The notes under the pieces: generated by a model | The model's input: only the letters and a program-made list of their open reading frames with translations | Database searches by the model: none | Told to the model about the DNA's origin: nothing | Part shown: in pieces, positions 7,175 to 15,700 of the stretch | How positions within the stretch are numbered: position 1 is the stretch's first letter | Layout: each line of letters starts with the position of its first letter | NCBI RefSeq assembly: GCF_050729195.1 | Contig: NZ_JBOHKS010000201.1 | Coordinates: 1-20,258, forward strand | Reading direction: 5' to 3' | Length of the DNA stretch: 20,258 nucleotides | From: Hypericibacter sp050729195 | Lineage (GTDB): Bacteria > Pseudomonadota > Alphaproteobacteria > Dongiales > Dongiaceae | Program-made: the position numbers and the translations under genes

Positions 7175-8002
7175 ATGAAGTTAGTTGCGAGAATCAGTCG
7201 ATACAAGGCAGGGGCGCGGGGCGCGGTCTGGCCGGCGGCGGCGTTGGCCCTGCTGCTGAGCGCGGCAGCCTCCGGCGTTTCGGCCGACCAGCCGAGCTTT
7301 CCGGAACAGAATCCCGACCAGTCCAAGCAATATGCGGCCTGCATGGCCCTGACCGCGCAGCAACCGCAGCAGGCCTATGACACGGCCTCCGCCTGGATCG
7401 CGAAGAAGGGCGGGCCGCCGGCCGAGCATTGCCAGGCCGTAGCGCTGGTAGGCCTCGGGCGCTACACCGAAGCCGCGCAAGCGATCCAGACGGTGGCGGG
7501 CGAGCTGGCGAAGATCGATTCCTCGAAGAACCTCGCCGCCCATCTCTACGACCAGGCGGGCCAGATCTGGCTCCTGCAGGGCGATCCGGCCCAGGCAATC
7601 GCCGCCTCGAACACGGCGCTCGAGATCCTGCCCAACGATGTCGAGATGGTGATCGACCGTGCGGTGGCGCTGGGTTCGGCCGATCGCTGGTGGGACGCGC
7701 TCGACGATCTCAACCATGCCAACGAGCTCGCCCCCAAGCGCGCCGACATCCTGGTGCTGCGCGCCAGCGCCTATCGCTATGTCGACAGCAAGGAGCTGGC
7801 GATGGCCGATGTGAACCAGGCGCTCACCATCGATCCAAAGAATGCCGAAGGGCATCTCGAGCGCGGCATTCTCCTGTTCGGCAACGGCGACAAGAACGGC
7901 GCCCGCACGGATTGGCTCGCCGCCATCCAGCTCGCGCCCAATTCGCCGACAGCCGAAACCGCGCAAGCGCGGCTGGAGAAGCTGGATGTGAAGACGGAGT
8001 AA
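7175..8002 (+). CDS. secreted or periplasmic tetratricopeptide-repeat protein
   Basis: A 275-residue protein read from ATG 7175; an in-frame ATG at 7148 would add nine residues. The first 37 residues form a signal peptide: Arg/Lys-rich n-region, hydrophobic AAALALLLSAAASG, and a likely cleavage after GVSA. The mature part has four consecutive TPR-like units of about 34 residues, identifiable by AAHLYDQAGQIWLLQGDPAQ, EMVIDRAVALGSADRWWDAL, DILVLRASAYRYVDSKELAM and GHLERGILLFGNGDKNGART, each ending near (I/L)xP(N/K). TPRs are protein-docking scaffolds, and no catalytic domain is present, so the role is probably in a periplasmic complex; the partner is unknown. No close SD is seen for either start. 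The stop codon lies inside an inverted repeat, and the gene faces the GST gene at 8120-8788. Confidence 0.85.
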   Translation: MKLVARISRYKAGARGAVWPAAALALLLSAAASGVSADQPSFPEQNPDQSKQYAACMALTAQQPQQAYDTASAWIAKKGGPPAEHCQAVALVGLGRYTEAAQAIQTVAGELAKIDSSKNLAAHLYDQAGQIWLLQGDPAQAIAASNTALEILPNDVEMVIDRAVALGSADRWWDALDDLNHANELAPKRADILVLRASAYRYVDSKELAMADVNQALTIDPKNAEGHLERGILLFGNGDKNGARTDWLAAIQLAPNSPTAETAQARLEKLDVKTE

Positions 8003-8038
8003 GGAGAAGAAGTCGCGTTGCCCCCGCTACTCCTTACT
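7998..8038 (+). terminator. inverted repeat spanning the TPR gene stop codon, possible terminator
   Basis: AGTAAGGAG (7998-8006, containing the TAA stop) pairs perfectly with CTCCTTACT (8030-8038) across a 23-base loop. It abuts the larger hairpin that starts at 8037. No U-tract follows. The long loop makes it a weak terminator on its own, and it may be part of the neighbouring repeat. Confidence 0.4.
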
Positions 8039-8094
8039 GGTCATTCCGGCCCCCGTGTCGCGCCGTAGGCGCGCACGGGGGCCGGCATGACGAG
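8037..8094. repeat. REP-like long palindrome between convergent genes
   Basis: The outer arms TCATTCCGGCCCCCGTG (8041-8057) and CACGGGGGCCGGCATGA (8074-8090) pair with one mismatch, and pairing extends a few bases outward. Inside, CGCGCC (8059-8064) and GGCGCG (8068-8073) pair around a GTA loop, with T8058 bulged. The element is nearly symmetric, so it folds on either strand. It sits between two convergent genes, as expected for a bidirectional terminator or a dispersed intergenic repeat. Copy number elsewhere cannot be judged from this window. Confidence 0.75.
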
Positions 8095-8119
8095 AAAGGG
8101 GCGCGACTGCACCCACTTT

Positions 8120-8788
8120 TTAAAAATCCAGATCCGCGTAATGCTTCGGCGGCGGCGCGCCGGGGAGGCGGTCGCCGAGGAGCGGGCGCAGGCTGGGGCG
8201 CGACTTGACGCGCTGATACCAGTCTCGGGCACCCGTATGATCGTCCCAGGGCACGTCGCCGAGATAGTCGATGCAGGAGAGCTGCGCCGCGGCCGAGATG
8301 TCGGCCATCGAGAAATTGTCGCCCGCGAGCCAATTGCGCCGGTCGGCCAGCCAGGCGATGTAATCGAGATGGGTCTTGAGATTGAGGATGCCGGCACGGA
8401 TGGCGCTCGAATCCGGCGTGCCCTTACCCATGATGCGCCGGCCGATCTTCTCATCCAGCAGGTTGGTCGTGACCTCGCGCTGGAATTTTCGGTCGAACCA
8501 GGCCGCCAGCCGCCGCACCTCGGCCCGCGCGCGCGGCTCGCTGCCGTAGAGCGAGGGCGTCGATCCGGTCTCCTCCAGATATTCGACGATGGCGCCGACA
8601 TCGGCGATCGGCTTGCCGTCGGTCTCGAGCAGCACCGGCAGATCGCCCGCCGGGCTCAAGGCCAGGAACTCCTCGCGCCGCTCCCAGGAACGTTCCTCGC
8701 GCAGATCGAAGGCGAGGCCCTTCTCCTTCAACAGGATGCGGACCTTGCGGGAAGCGGGATCGAGCGGGAAATGGATGAGCAGGAGCAT
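8120..8788 (-). CDS. glutathione S-transferase family protein
   Basis: A 222-residue two-domain GST. The thioredoxin-fold N-domain (about 1-80) opens with LLLIHFPLDPASRKVRILL, where Ser13 is the candidate glutathione-activating residue. It includes SPAGDLPVLLETDGKPIAD with the cis-Pro, and VGAIVEYLEE at the glutathione gamma-glutamyl site. The helical C-domain (about 90-215) contains NWLAGDNFSMADISAAAQL, the conserved helix N-cap motif. It is a cytosolic conjugating, reducing or isomerising enzyme with unknown substrate. ATG 8788 places the first beta-strand at the N-terminus; ATG 8812 is an alternative with no better SD. The gene is divergent from the ECF sigma gene at 8864. Confidence 0.9.
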   Translation of the reverse strand: MLLLIHFPLDPASRKVRILLKEKGLAFDLREERSWERREEFLALSPAGDLPVLLETDGKPIADVGAIVEYLEETGSTPSLYGSEPRARAEVRRLAAWFDRKFQREVTTNLLDEKIGRRIMGKGTPDSSAIRAGILNLKTHLDYIAWLADRRNWLAGDNFSMADISAAAQLSCIDYLGDVPWDDHTGARDWYQRVKSRPSLRPLLGDRLPGAPPPKHYADLDF

Positions 8789-8863
8789 GGGTCGATTCTT
8801 TCGCCGCAGCATAACGAAGCCGGCGCCCAGGCCAAAGCCCGTTGACAGGCCCGGGTCGCTTCT

Positions 8864-9424
8864 ATGCCATGGCGCGGCATGAGCGACGCGGCCCTCCTTG
8901 CCGATTATCTTGCTGGCGCCGCCAAGGGCGATCGAAGCGCGCTGGAGCGGCTTTATCGCGCCACCGCCCCGCAACTATTCGGCCTCGCCGTCGGTATAGT
9001 CAGACGCCGGGATCTCGCGGAGGAGGCCTTGCAGGAAACCTTCATGGCGGTATGGCGGCATGCGGCCCGGTTCGATCCTCGGCGCGGCACGGCGCTGGGC
9101 TGGATGGCGCGCATCCTGCGCAATGAATGTTTCGACCTTTTGGCGAAGCGCGGCCGCGAGACGCCGCTCGACCCGGAATTCGCGGAGAGCCTGCCCGATC
9201 CGACCGACAGCCCCGAGGCTCTGACCCAGAGCGGCGAGGAGGCCCTCAGGCTCAAACATTGCCTCGATCAGCTGGAGGCGCAGCCGCGCGCCAGCCTGCT
9301 GCTCGCCTATTATCAGGGCCTGACCTTCGAGCAGGTCGCGGCCCGGCTGGGCGCGTCCCTCGGCACGGTCAAGAGCTGGATCCGCCGCAGCCTGGTGCGA
9401 CTCAAAGGATGTCTCGAGCCATGA
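8864..9424 (+). CDS. ECF-family RNA polymerase sigma factor (RpoE/SigK-like)
   Basis: A 186-residue group IV sigma factor. Region 2 (about 28-96) contains LYRATAPQLFGLAVGIV, DLAEEALQETFMAVWRHA (core-binding and -10 recognition helices) and ILRNECFDLLAKR. Region 4 (about 127-182) contains RASLLLAYYQGLTFEQVA and the helix-turn-helix LGASLGTVKSWIRRSLVRLK, which reads the -35 element. Regions 1 and 3 are absent, as expected. The start could be ATG 8864 or ATG 8879 (MSDAALLADYL); neither has an SD. TTGACA at 8842-8847 is so close that any transcript from it would be nearly leaderless. The stop overlaps the anti-sigma start (ATGA), so the two are translationally coupled. The sigma factor is probably held inactive at the membrane by the next gene product. 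Confidence 0.93.
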   Translation: MPWRGMSDAALLADYLAGAAKGDRSALERLYRATAPQLFGLAVGIVRRRDLAEEALQETFMAVWRHAARFDPRRGTALGWMARILRNECFDLLAKRGRETPLDPEFAESLPDPTDSPEALTQSGEEALRLKHCLDQLEAQPRASLLLAYYQGLTFEQVAARLGASLGTVKSWIRRSLVRLKGCLEP

Positions 9425-10170
9425 CCGAGCAGGATCCCGACATGCTCGACAGCCTCGCGGCCGAATATGCGCTGGGGACGTTGCGCGGCCCGGCGCGAAA
9501 GCGCTTCGAGCGGCTGATCGAGAGCGATCCTGCGCTGGCGCAACGCGTCGAAGGCTGGGCAAAACGCCTCGACCCGCTGGCCGAGGCGGCCCCCGCCATC
9601 GAGCCGCCGGCCCGGAGCTGGGCTGCCATCGAGCGCCGTCTCGGCCCCGAGGCGACAAAACCGGCGCGGCGGAGTCTGTTCGAGCTCCTGTTCGGCAGGC
9701 CGACCGCCGCCGTTCCCAGTCTCGCGACCGCGGGCCTCTGGTATTGCGTGAACTTCTGGCGGCGCGTCGGCATCGCCGGGGCCGCGATCGCGGCTCTGCT
9801 CTTCGTCTATCTCTTCGTGGCCCCACCCTCCGCGCCGACCCATATGGCGCTCCTCGCCGATGCGGAACACAAGCCGGTGCTGATGGTCAGCCTCGATCTG
9901 CATCACGACCGGCTCACGCTCGACGCCGCGAGGCTGCCGGCGGCCGAAGCCGGCAAATCGCTCGAGCTCTGGATCCTGCCGTCGAGCGGCAATCCGCGCT
10001 CGCTGGGCCTGCTCGCGGATCGCCGGCTCTCCCTGCCGCTGGATAGCAAAGCTGCCGCCGATCTGGCGCAAGGATCGCTCGCCGTCAGCCTCGAGCCCGC
10101 CGGCGGCTCGCCCACGGGATTGCCGACCGGCCCCGTGCTCTATTCCGGCCCGGTCCTTCCCGCGATTTGA
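9421..10170 (+). CDS. anti-sigma factor, RskA/anti-sigma-K family
   Basis: A 249-residue membrane-anchored anti-sigma factor. The N-terminal cytoplasmic part (about 1-75; MLDSLAAEYALGTLRGPARK, RFERLIESDPALAQRVEGWA) matches the sigma-binding module of the RskA group. It lacks the HxxxCxxC zinc motif. One transmembrane helix spans about 116-134 (VGIAGAAIAALLFVYLFVA). The periplasmic C-domain (about 140-249) has KSLELWILPSSGNPRSLGLL, the typical RskA signature. It would hold the ECF sigma factor at the membrane until a periplasmic signal triggers release, in characterised cases by proteolysis. ATG 9421 overlaps the sigma-factor stop, with AAAGGA 11 bases upstream; ATG 9409 is an alternative. Confidence 0.9.
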   Translation: MTEQDPDMLDSLAAEYALGTLRGPARKRFERLIESDPALAQRVEGWAKRLDPLAEAAPAIEPPARSWAAIERRLGPEATKPARRSLFELLFGRPTAAVPSLATAGLWYCVNFWRRVGIAGAAIAALLFVYLFVAPPSAPTHMALLADAEHKPVLMVSLDLHHDRLTLDAARLPAAEAGKSLELWILPSSGNPRSLGLLADRRLSLPLDSKAAADLAQGSLAVSLEPAGGSPTGLPTGPVLYSGPVLPAI

Positions 10171-10329
10171 ATCGCCATCAGCCGTTTGATCGCGCGGCGG
10201 AGTTTCCCCTCTCACGATTTTGTGACCCGGGCCCTGCATCCACCGGGCTCCCTCCTCGGTATCGACCTGTAACAGCGACGACGTTCCCGGAGCGCTGTTC
10301 AACGAGTCATCGACAGAGAGAGGATTTCC

Positions 10330-10926
10330 ATGAGCGAGCAGACCCTTCTTCGTCCCGAGACGACGATCGTACCGGCACGGCGCCAATTGCTGGTGCGCGG
10401 CACACAGGCCGTCCTGAGCGCCGGCGCCATCGCCATTCTCGCCGGCTGCGAAAGCATGGTGACGAGCAAGAACGCCTCGGCGGCGTCGGCCTCGAACGAC
10501 ATTCAGGTGCTCAACACGGCGCTGGGCCTCGAATATGAGGGCATCGCCGCCTATCAGGTCGGCGCCGAAAGCGGATTGCTGCAGCCGCCGGTGCTGGCGG
10601 TCGCGGTGAAGTTCCAGGATCAGCACAAGAAACATGCCGAGCTCCTGGCGTCGACCGTGAAGAAGCTGGGCGGCATGCCGGTCATGCCCAAGAGCAAATA
10701 TGATTTCCCGACCGGCAATCTGAAAACACAGGAAGACGTGCTGCGCTTCGCGGCCGGACTCGAGCAGGGTGCCGCCCAGGCCTATTACGGCGCCGTGCCG
10801 GTCTTCGCCAACAAGGACCTCTCTTCGGCCGCCGCCAGCATCATGGCCGACGAGGCGATGCATTGGGCGATCCTGCGCAATGCGCTGGGCGAAGACCCGA
10901 TCCCGACCGCCTTCGCGATCTCCTGA
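10330..10926 (+). CDS. ferritin-like domain protein with Tat/lipoprotein-type export signal
   Basis: A 198-residue protein with a strong AGAGAGGA SD five bases before ATG. ARRQLLVRG is a twin-arginine-like motif followed by a hydrophobic stretch and a lipobox LAGC (Cys40), so export via Tat and lipidation are likely. Residues 56-190 form the four-helix ferritin-like fold. Candidate di-metal ligands are Glu68/Glu70 (GLEYEG), His99/His102 (DQHKKHAE), Glu145 (GLEQG) and Glu175/His178 (ADEAMHW), giving the paired ExxH pattern. Full-length ferritin cage residues are absent, and this looks like the single-domain Ferritin_2/DUF4439 type. Iron binding or oxidant scavenging outside the cytoplasm is inferred. 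It lies 159 bases after the anti-sigma gene and is a plausible target of that sigma factor. Confidence 0.87.
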   Translation: MSEQTLLRPETTIVPARRQLLVRGTQAVLSAGAIAILAGCESMVTSKNASAASASNDIQVLNTALGLEYEGIAAYQVGAESGLLQPPVLAVAVKFQDQHKKHAELLASTVKKLGGMPVMPKSKYDFPTGNLKTQEDVLRFAAGLEQGAAQAYYGAVPVFANKDLSSAAASIMADEAMHWAILRNALGEDPIPTAFAIS

Positions 10927-10950
10927 TCCGCGACGATTGAAAGCGCCTCG

Positions 10951-10985
10951 CCCCCTCCCCTAGCGGGAGGGGGTAGGGGGAGGGG
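10951..10985. repeat. GC-rich hairpin repeat with G-quadruplex potential
   Basis: CCCCCTCCC (10951-10959) pairs perfectly with GGGAGGGGG (10965-10973) around CTAGC. The right arm continues into further G-runs, giving GGG-A-GGGGG-TA-GGGGG-A-GGGG (10965-10985), four runs with 1-2 base loops. This is a textbook intramolecular G-quadruplex pattern. No U-tract follows, so simple Rho-independent termination is not supported. Similar C/G-rich intergenic elements are dispersed in many proteobacterial genomes. It lies 25 bases after the ferritin-like stop. Confidence 0.65.
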
Positions 10986-11075
10986 TGCCTCTGCCGCATA
11001 GAGCGGAGTGTGTCACCCCCGTTTCCATCCTTCCCCCGCAAGGGAGAAGCGATTCAAGCTCAACAGCGCACGCTC

Positions 11076-11492
11076 ATGATCACATCCCGAATCCGTCGAC
11101 GCTCAGAGCTTTGGCTCGTGATCGTCTGGGCCCTCGCCGTCCTGATCGCTGCCGCCTTCACCCACGGCCAGGCCGGTGAAATGCCGGCGGGCGATCCGGT
11201 GCGCGGAGAGACGATCTATCACAAATGCCAGGGCTGCCATTCGATCGACCGCAACCGCGTCGGCCCGAAACATATGGGCCTGTTCGGCCGCAAGGCCGGC
11301 AGCCTTCCCGATTTCAACTATTCCGAGGCGATGAAGAATTCCGGCATCGTCTGGAGCGAGCAGACGCTCGACGCATTCCTCGCCGACCCGCGCGCCATGG
11401 TGCCGGGCACTAAGATGACCTATGCGGGCGTCAAGAACGCGCAAGACCGCGCGGACCTGATCGCTTACCTGAAAGAAGCCACGAAGGAGTGA
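11076..11492 (+). CDS. class I c-type cytochrome, membrane-anchored or periplasmic
   Basis: A 138-residue protein. Residues 1-35 are Arg-rich and then hydrophobic (LWLVIVWALAVLIAAAFTHG), forming either a signal peptide cut near GQA or an uncleaved anchor. The mature part is one cytochrome c domain: covalent haem site CQGCH (Cys51, Cys54, His55), RVGPKHMGLFGRKAG as in cytochrome c2/c550 types, and axial Met114 in PGTKMTYAG. The C-terminal helix DRADLIAYLKEAT is intact. It should shuttle electrons in the periplasm or at the membrane, partner unknown. ATG 11076 was chosen because it starts at the signal sequence; a longer in-frame start at 11010 would add a low-complexity extension. No clear SD is visible. 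Confidence 0.92.
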   Translation: MITSRIRRRSELWLVIVWALAVLIAAAFTHGQAGEMPAGDPVRGETIYHKCQGCHSIDRNRVGPKHMGLFGRKAGSLPDFNYSEAMKNSGIVWSEQTLDAFLADPRAMVPGTKMTYAGVKNAQDRADLIAYLKEATKE

Positions 11493-11573
11493 GAAGGTAA
11501 GCCGATCTTGCCGATCGACAACCAAAGATGGTGATACTATTCAACTTGGTTCCCATGATTCAGGAGCGCGCCG

Positions 11574-12689
11574 TTGAATCGCGTCCTAACTTTTACATTG
11601 ATGCTAACGCTTTCTTGCGGCGGATTATCCACCATCATCGACGCCGAGGAATCACCGCGACACTCGCTGACGCCGGAGACAGCGCATCGGATCTGCCAGG
11701 ACATAATGGATCTGGCAAACACTGGCCAGTTGCAGGAACGCTTCGAAAGGTTTTCGCCTCCACTCAAGAGCGAGAATCTGGGTTCAGTTCGATTGGCAGA
11801 CGGATCTCAGATCGATGGGGTTTTTGCTATCGACTACAACAAGGATGGGGCGACCGACCGGCTCGTCGAAACTATTGATGGAGGGAGCTGCGGCGCCTTC
11901 CATATTGTGGCTCTCGATGCCGACAAAGAGGGCCTCTCGACATACGGCAAATCGCCTCCCGGCAATACGAGCGACGATGACGAAAACCTCCGTTGGGCAA
12001 GTTGGGGGCGGAAAGACCGGCTGGTCATCTTGGACGGAGAACCCATCGTCGTGACGAGCCGAGACTGGCAGACACATGCCAACATTGCGTCGGCCTCCTG
12101 GATGGGAAATGGCGTGCAACAACCGCTTTGCACATTCGAGTTCAGTGGAACTGTGAAGAACTCCCAGATACCCATCGGCGATCGGCCAATATGTGCCGCA
12201 CTCCTTGCTGAAGATGTTGAAGCCCCGGCATGGACAGAGCCACGCAATCTGGATGAGCAGGTCTGGCGATCGCTTTCGCACGACTATGGGCTCAATGTCG
12301 ACCCTAGCGCTCGATTTGCGAGTGTGGATCTAGACCAGGATGGAGCGATCGAATCCATAGCCCAGCTGGTGTACGAAAGCGGGGCCGGATGCGGCTCTCA
12401 TCACGAATGGTACATGGCGTTCACGCAGGACCACGCATACATCATGGCGTCGCCGCTCAATCGCAATTTGGCCCATCGGGAGTGGGGCGCGTTCTATATG
12501 AATCGGAGGATCGAGACCGCGCCGCTATCGCCACTCTTTGTCCATGAGGGCAAAGCCTATCTACTGGGCACGGCGCCTAGCGGCCACGCTGGCATCTACT
12601 CCTTCGAGAATGGCGAGCTACAGCTTCGCTGCGAGATCGATCGGATCGCCCAGGTTCGCATTCTACAGGAATATTCCACCGGGCCTTAG
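11574..12689 (+). CDS. secreted protein of unknown function with two EF-hand-like calcium-loop motifs
   Basis: A 371-residue protein. TTG at 11574 is the start: AGGAG (11562-11566) lies seven bases upstream, and the next residues form a signal peptide (MNRVLTFTLMLTLSCGGLS). A lipobox is imperfect, so lipidation is uncertain. I do not recognise the family. Two loops resemble calcium-binding DxDxDG motifs, DYNKDGATD (about residue 88) and DLDQDGAIE (about residue 250). Similar flanking sequence follows each loop (DRLVETIDGGSCG and ESIAQLVYESGAGCG), so the protein appears to be an internal duplication of one domain. Several cysteines could form disulfides in the periplasm. Base composition is visibly less GC-rich than its neighbours, which suggests recent acquisition. 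It ends 24 bases from the gltB stop, tail to tail. Confidence 0.72.
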   Translation: MNRVLTFTLMLTLSCGGLSTIIDAEESPRHSLTPETAHRICQDIMDLANTGQLQERFERFSPPLKSENLGSVRLADGSQIDGVFAIDYNKDGATDRLVETIDGGSCGAFHIVALDADKEGLSTYGKSPPGNTSDDDENLRWASWGRKDRLVILDGEPIVVTSRDWQTHANIASASWMGNGVQQPLCTFEFSGTVKNSQIPIGDRPICAALLAEDVEAPAWTEPRNLDEQVWRSLSHDYGLNVDPSARFASVDLDQDGAIESIAQLVYESGAGCGSHHEWYMAFTQDHAYIMASPLNRNLAHREWGAFYMNRRIETAPLSPLFVHEGKAYLLGTAPSGHAGIYSFENGELQLRCEIDRIAQVRILQEYSTGP

Positions 12690-12713
12690 GGGCGTGGCGG
12701 CAGAACGGCCCGC

Positions 12714-15700
12714 CTACGCCCGCATCTCCGCCGCGCTGTCCTCCAGTGGATGGGGCAGCAGGGCGACCATCTCCTTCGGCACCACCTGCCAGAAGCCGTC
12801 GCGCTCGAGATGCCAGTCGTTGAGAAGGCTCATGGCGAAGCGCGATTGCGTTTCGCGGACATGCTCCTCGACCAGGCCCTTGAGGCGGGCTTCCCAATAA
12901 TTCGAGCCCAGCCGCTGGAACAGCACGCTGTCGGCATTGATCCTGCTCGGCAACGCGCCTTCCGGGTCATAGACGAACACCATGCCGCCGGTCATGCCGG
13001 CCGCGAAATTGTCGCCGACCGGCCCCAGGATCACCGCCGTGCCACCGGTCATGTATTCGCAGCCGTTGGAGCCGCAGCCCTCGACCACGGTCTCGGCGCC
13101 CGAGTTGCGCACGGCGAAACGCTCGCCCGCGGTGCCGGCCGCGAACAGTTTGCCCGCCGTGGCGCCATAAAGGACCGTGTTGCCGATGATCGCGTTCTCG
13201 TTCGTCACCAGCGGGCTCGAAGGTAGCGGCCGCACCACGATGGTGGCTCCCGACAATCCTTTGCCGACATAGTCGTTGGCGTCGCCCAGCACCTCGAGCT
13301 TGAGGCCTTGGACCGCGAAAGCACCCAGCGACTGGCCGGCCGAGCCGCGCAGCCGCACCGTCACATGGCCGGGCTTCAGCCCCGTCATGCCGAAGCGCCG
13401 CGTCACCAGCGAGGAGAAGCGGGTGCCGATGGCGCGCTGCGTGTTGCGCACATTGTATTGGAGCTGCATCTTCTCGCCGTCCTCGAAGAGGGCGCGGGCA
13501 TCGGCGATCATCTGCTTGTCGAGCGTGTCCGGCACCTCGTTGCGGCCTTCGAGCGTGCAGAAGCGGGGATAATCGCCCGGATCGGCGCGCGCCAGCAACG
13601 GATTGAAATCGAGATCGTCCAACGCCGCCGAGCCGCGGCTCACCTGGCGCAGCAGGTCGGTCCGGCCGATCACCTCGTCCAGCTTGCGGAAGCCCAGCAA
13701 GGAGAGGATCTCGCGCACCTCCTCGGCGATGAAGCTGAAGAGATTGACGACCTTCTCCGCACTGCCGGTGAATTTCTGCCGCAGCGCCGGATCTTGCGTG
13801 CAGACGCCGACGGGGCAGGTGTTGGAATGGCATTGCCGCACCATGATGCAGCCCATCGCCACCAGCGAGGCCGTGCCGATGCCGAATTCCTCGGCGCCCA
13901 GCATGGCCGCGATCACCACGTCGCGGCCGGTCTTGATGCCGCCATCGGTACGGAGCTTCACGCGATGGCGCAGGCGGTTGAGGGTCAGCACCTGATGCGT
14001 CTCGGAGAGGCCCATCTCCCAGGGCACGCCCGCGAACTTGATCGAGGACAAGGGCGAGGCGCCGGTGCCGCCGACATGGCCCGAGATCAGGATCACGTCC
14101 GCCTTGGCCTTGGCGACGCCGGCCGCGATGGTGCCGATGCCCGAACGCGCCACCAGCTTGACGCCGACCTTGGCGTCGGGATTGACCTGCTTCAGGTCAT
14201 AGATGAGCTGCGCCAGATCCTCGATCGAATAGATGTCGTGATGGGGTGGCGGCGAGATGAGCGAGACGCCAGCGGTGGCGTGACGCAGTTTCGCGATCTC
14301 GGCCGTCACCTTGAAGGCCGGGAGCTGGCCGCCCTCGCCGGGCTTGGCCCCCTGCGCCACCTTGATCTCGATCTCGCGGCAATTGTTGAGATACTCCGCC
14401 GTGACGCCGAAGCGCCCCGAGGCGATCTGCTTGATGGCCGAGTTGAAATTGTCGCCATTGGGCCGCGGCCGGAAACGTTCCGGATCCTCGCCGCCCTCGC
14501 CCGAATCCGACTTGGCGCCGATGCGGTTCATGGCGACATTGAGCGTGCCATGGGCCTCGGGCGAGAGCGCACCCAAGGACATGCCCGGCGTCACGAAGCG
14601 CTTGCGGATCTCGGTGATCGATTCCACTTCGTCGATGGAGATTCCCGTCCGGCCCTCGCGGAAGCCCAGCAGGTCGCGCAAGGCGACCGGTGGCAGTTTC
14701 TCCACCCCTTCGGAATAGCGCTTGTAGGTCTGATAGGATTCCGACGCGACCGCGCTTTGCAGCGTATGGATCAGCCCCGCCTCCCAGGCATGGCTGTCGC
14801 CCGAGCGGCGATAACGGTAGAAGCCGCCAACGGGCAGCGCCGTCACATCCTCGCGCCAGGCGCGCTCATGCAGCTCCATCAGCTTCTGCTGGATGCCGGG
14901 GAGCCCGATGCCGGAGAGGCGCGAGGGCATGTCGGGGAAGAATTCGGCCACCAGCGTGCGCGACAGGCCCAGCGCCTCGAAATTGCCGCCGCCGCGATAG
15001 GAGCTGACGACGGCGATGCCCATCTTCGACATCACCTTGAGCAAGCCCTGATCGACCGCTTCCTTGAAGCGGAGCAGACCCTCTTCGAGACTCTTGCCGG
15101 CGAAGAGGCCGCGGCGGTGACGGTCGGCGATCGAGGCCTCGGCCAGATAGGCGTTGATCGTGGTGGCGCCGACGCCGATCAGCACCGCGAAATGATGCAC
15201 GTCGATGCATTCGCCCGAGCGCACATTGAGCGAGGTGAAGGTGCGGAGCTGCTGGCGGTGGAGATGGGTGTGGACGGCGCCGGTCGCCAGAATCATCGGG
15301 ATCGCGACCCGGCCCGGCCCCGCCTTCTCGTCCGACAGGATCACATGCACGGCTCCGCCGCGCACGCCGTCCTCGGCCTGCCGGCGGATCAGCGCCAGCG
15401 CATCGCGCAAGGCATGCTCGTTGTTCTCGCCGGGCGCGCCGACGGGGAAGGTGCAATCCACCTCGACCGCGCTCGAGCCCATATAGGCGCGCATCGCCTC
15501 GAACTCGGCCGTCAGCAGGACGGGCGATTCGAGCTGCAGCAGCCGGCACTGGCTTTCGTCCTGGTCCAGGATGTTGCCGAGATTGCCGAGCCGGGTCTTC
15601 AGCGTCATCACCCGGCTTTCGCGCAAGCTGTCGATCGGCGGGTTGGTGACCTGGCTGAAATTCTGCCGGAAATAATGATGCAGGCCGCGATAGCGCTCGG

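Noticed and set aside
8842..8863. TTGACA as a -35 box for the ECF sigma gene
   Set aside because: No -10 at suitable spacing; the best candidate would overlap the start codon. One hexamer is not enough.
10269..10292. GTAAC upstream of the ferritin-like gene as an ECF-type promoter
   Set aside because: GTAAC-like -35 elements are known for some alphaproteobacterial ECF factors, but the expected CGAA-type -10 is missing at 16-17 bases and no clear twin exists upstream of the sigma gene.
9313..10863. A 516-codon open frame antisense to the sigma/anti-sigma/ferritin-like genes
   Set aside because: It crosses three well-supported genes and two intergenic gaps, and its composition is shadow-like.
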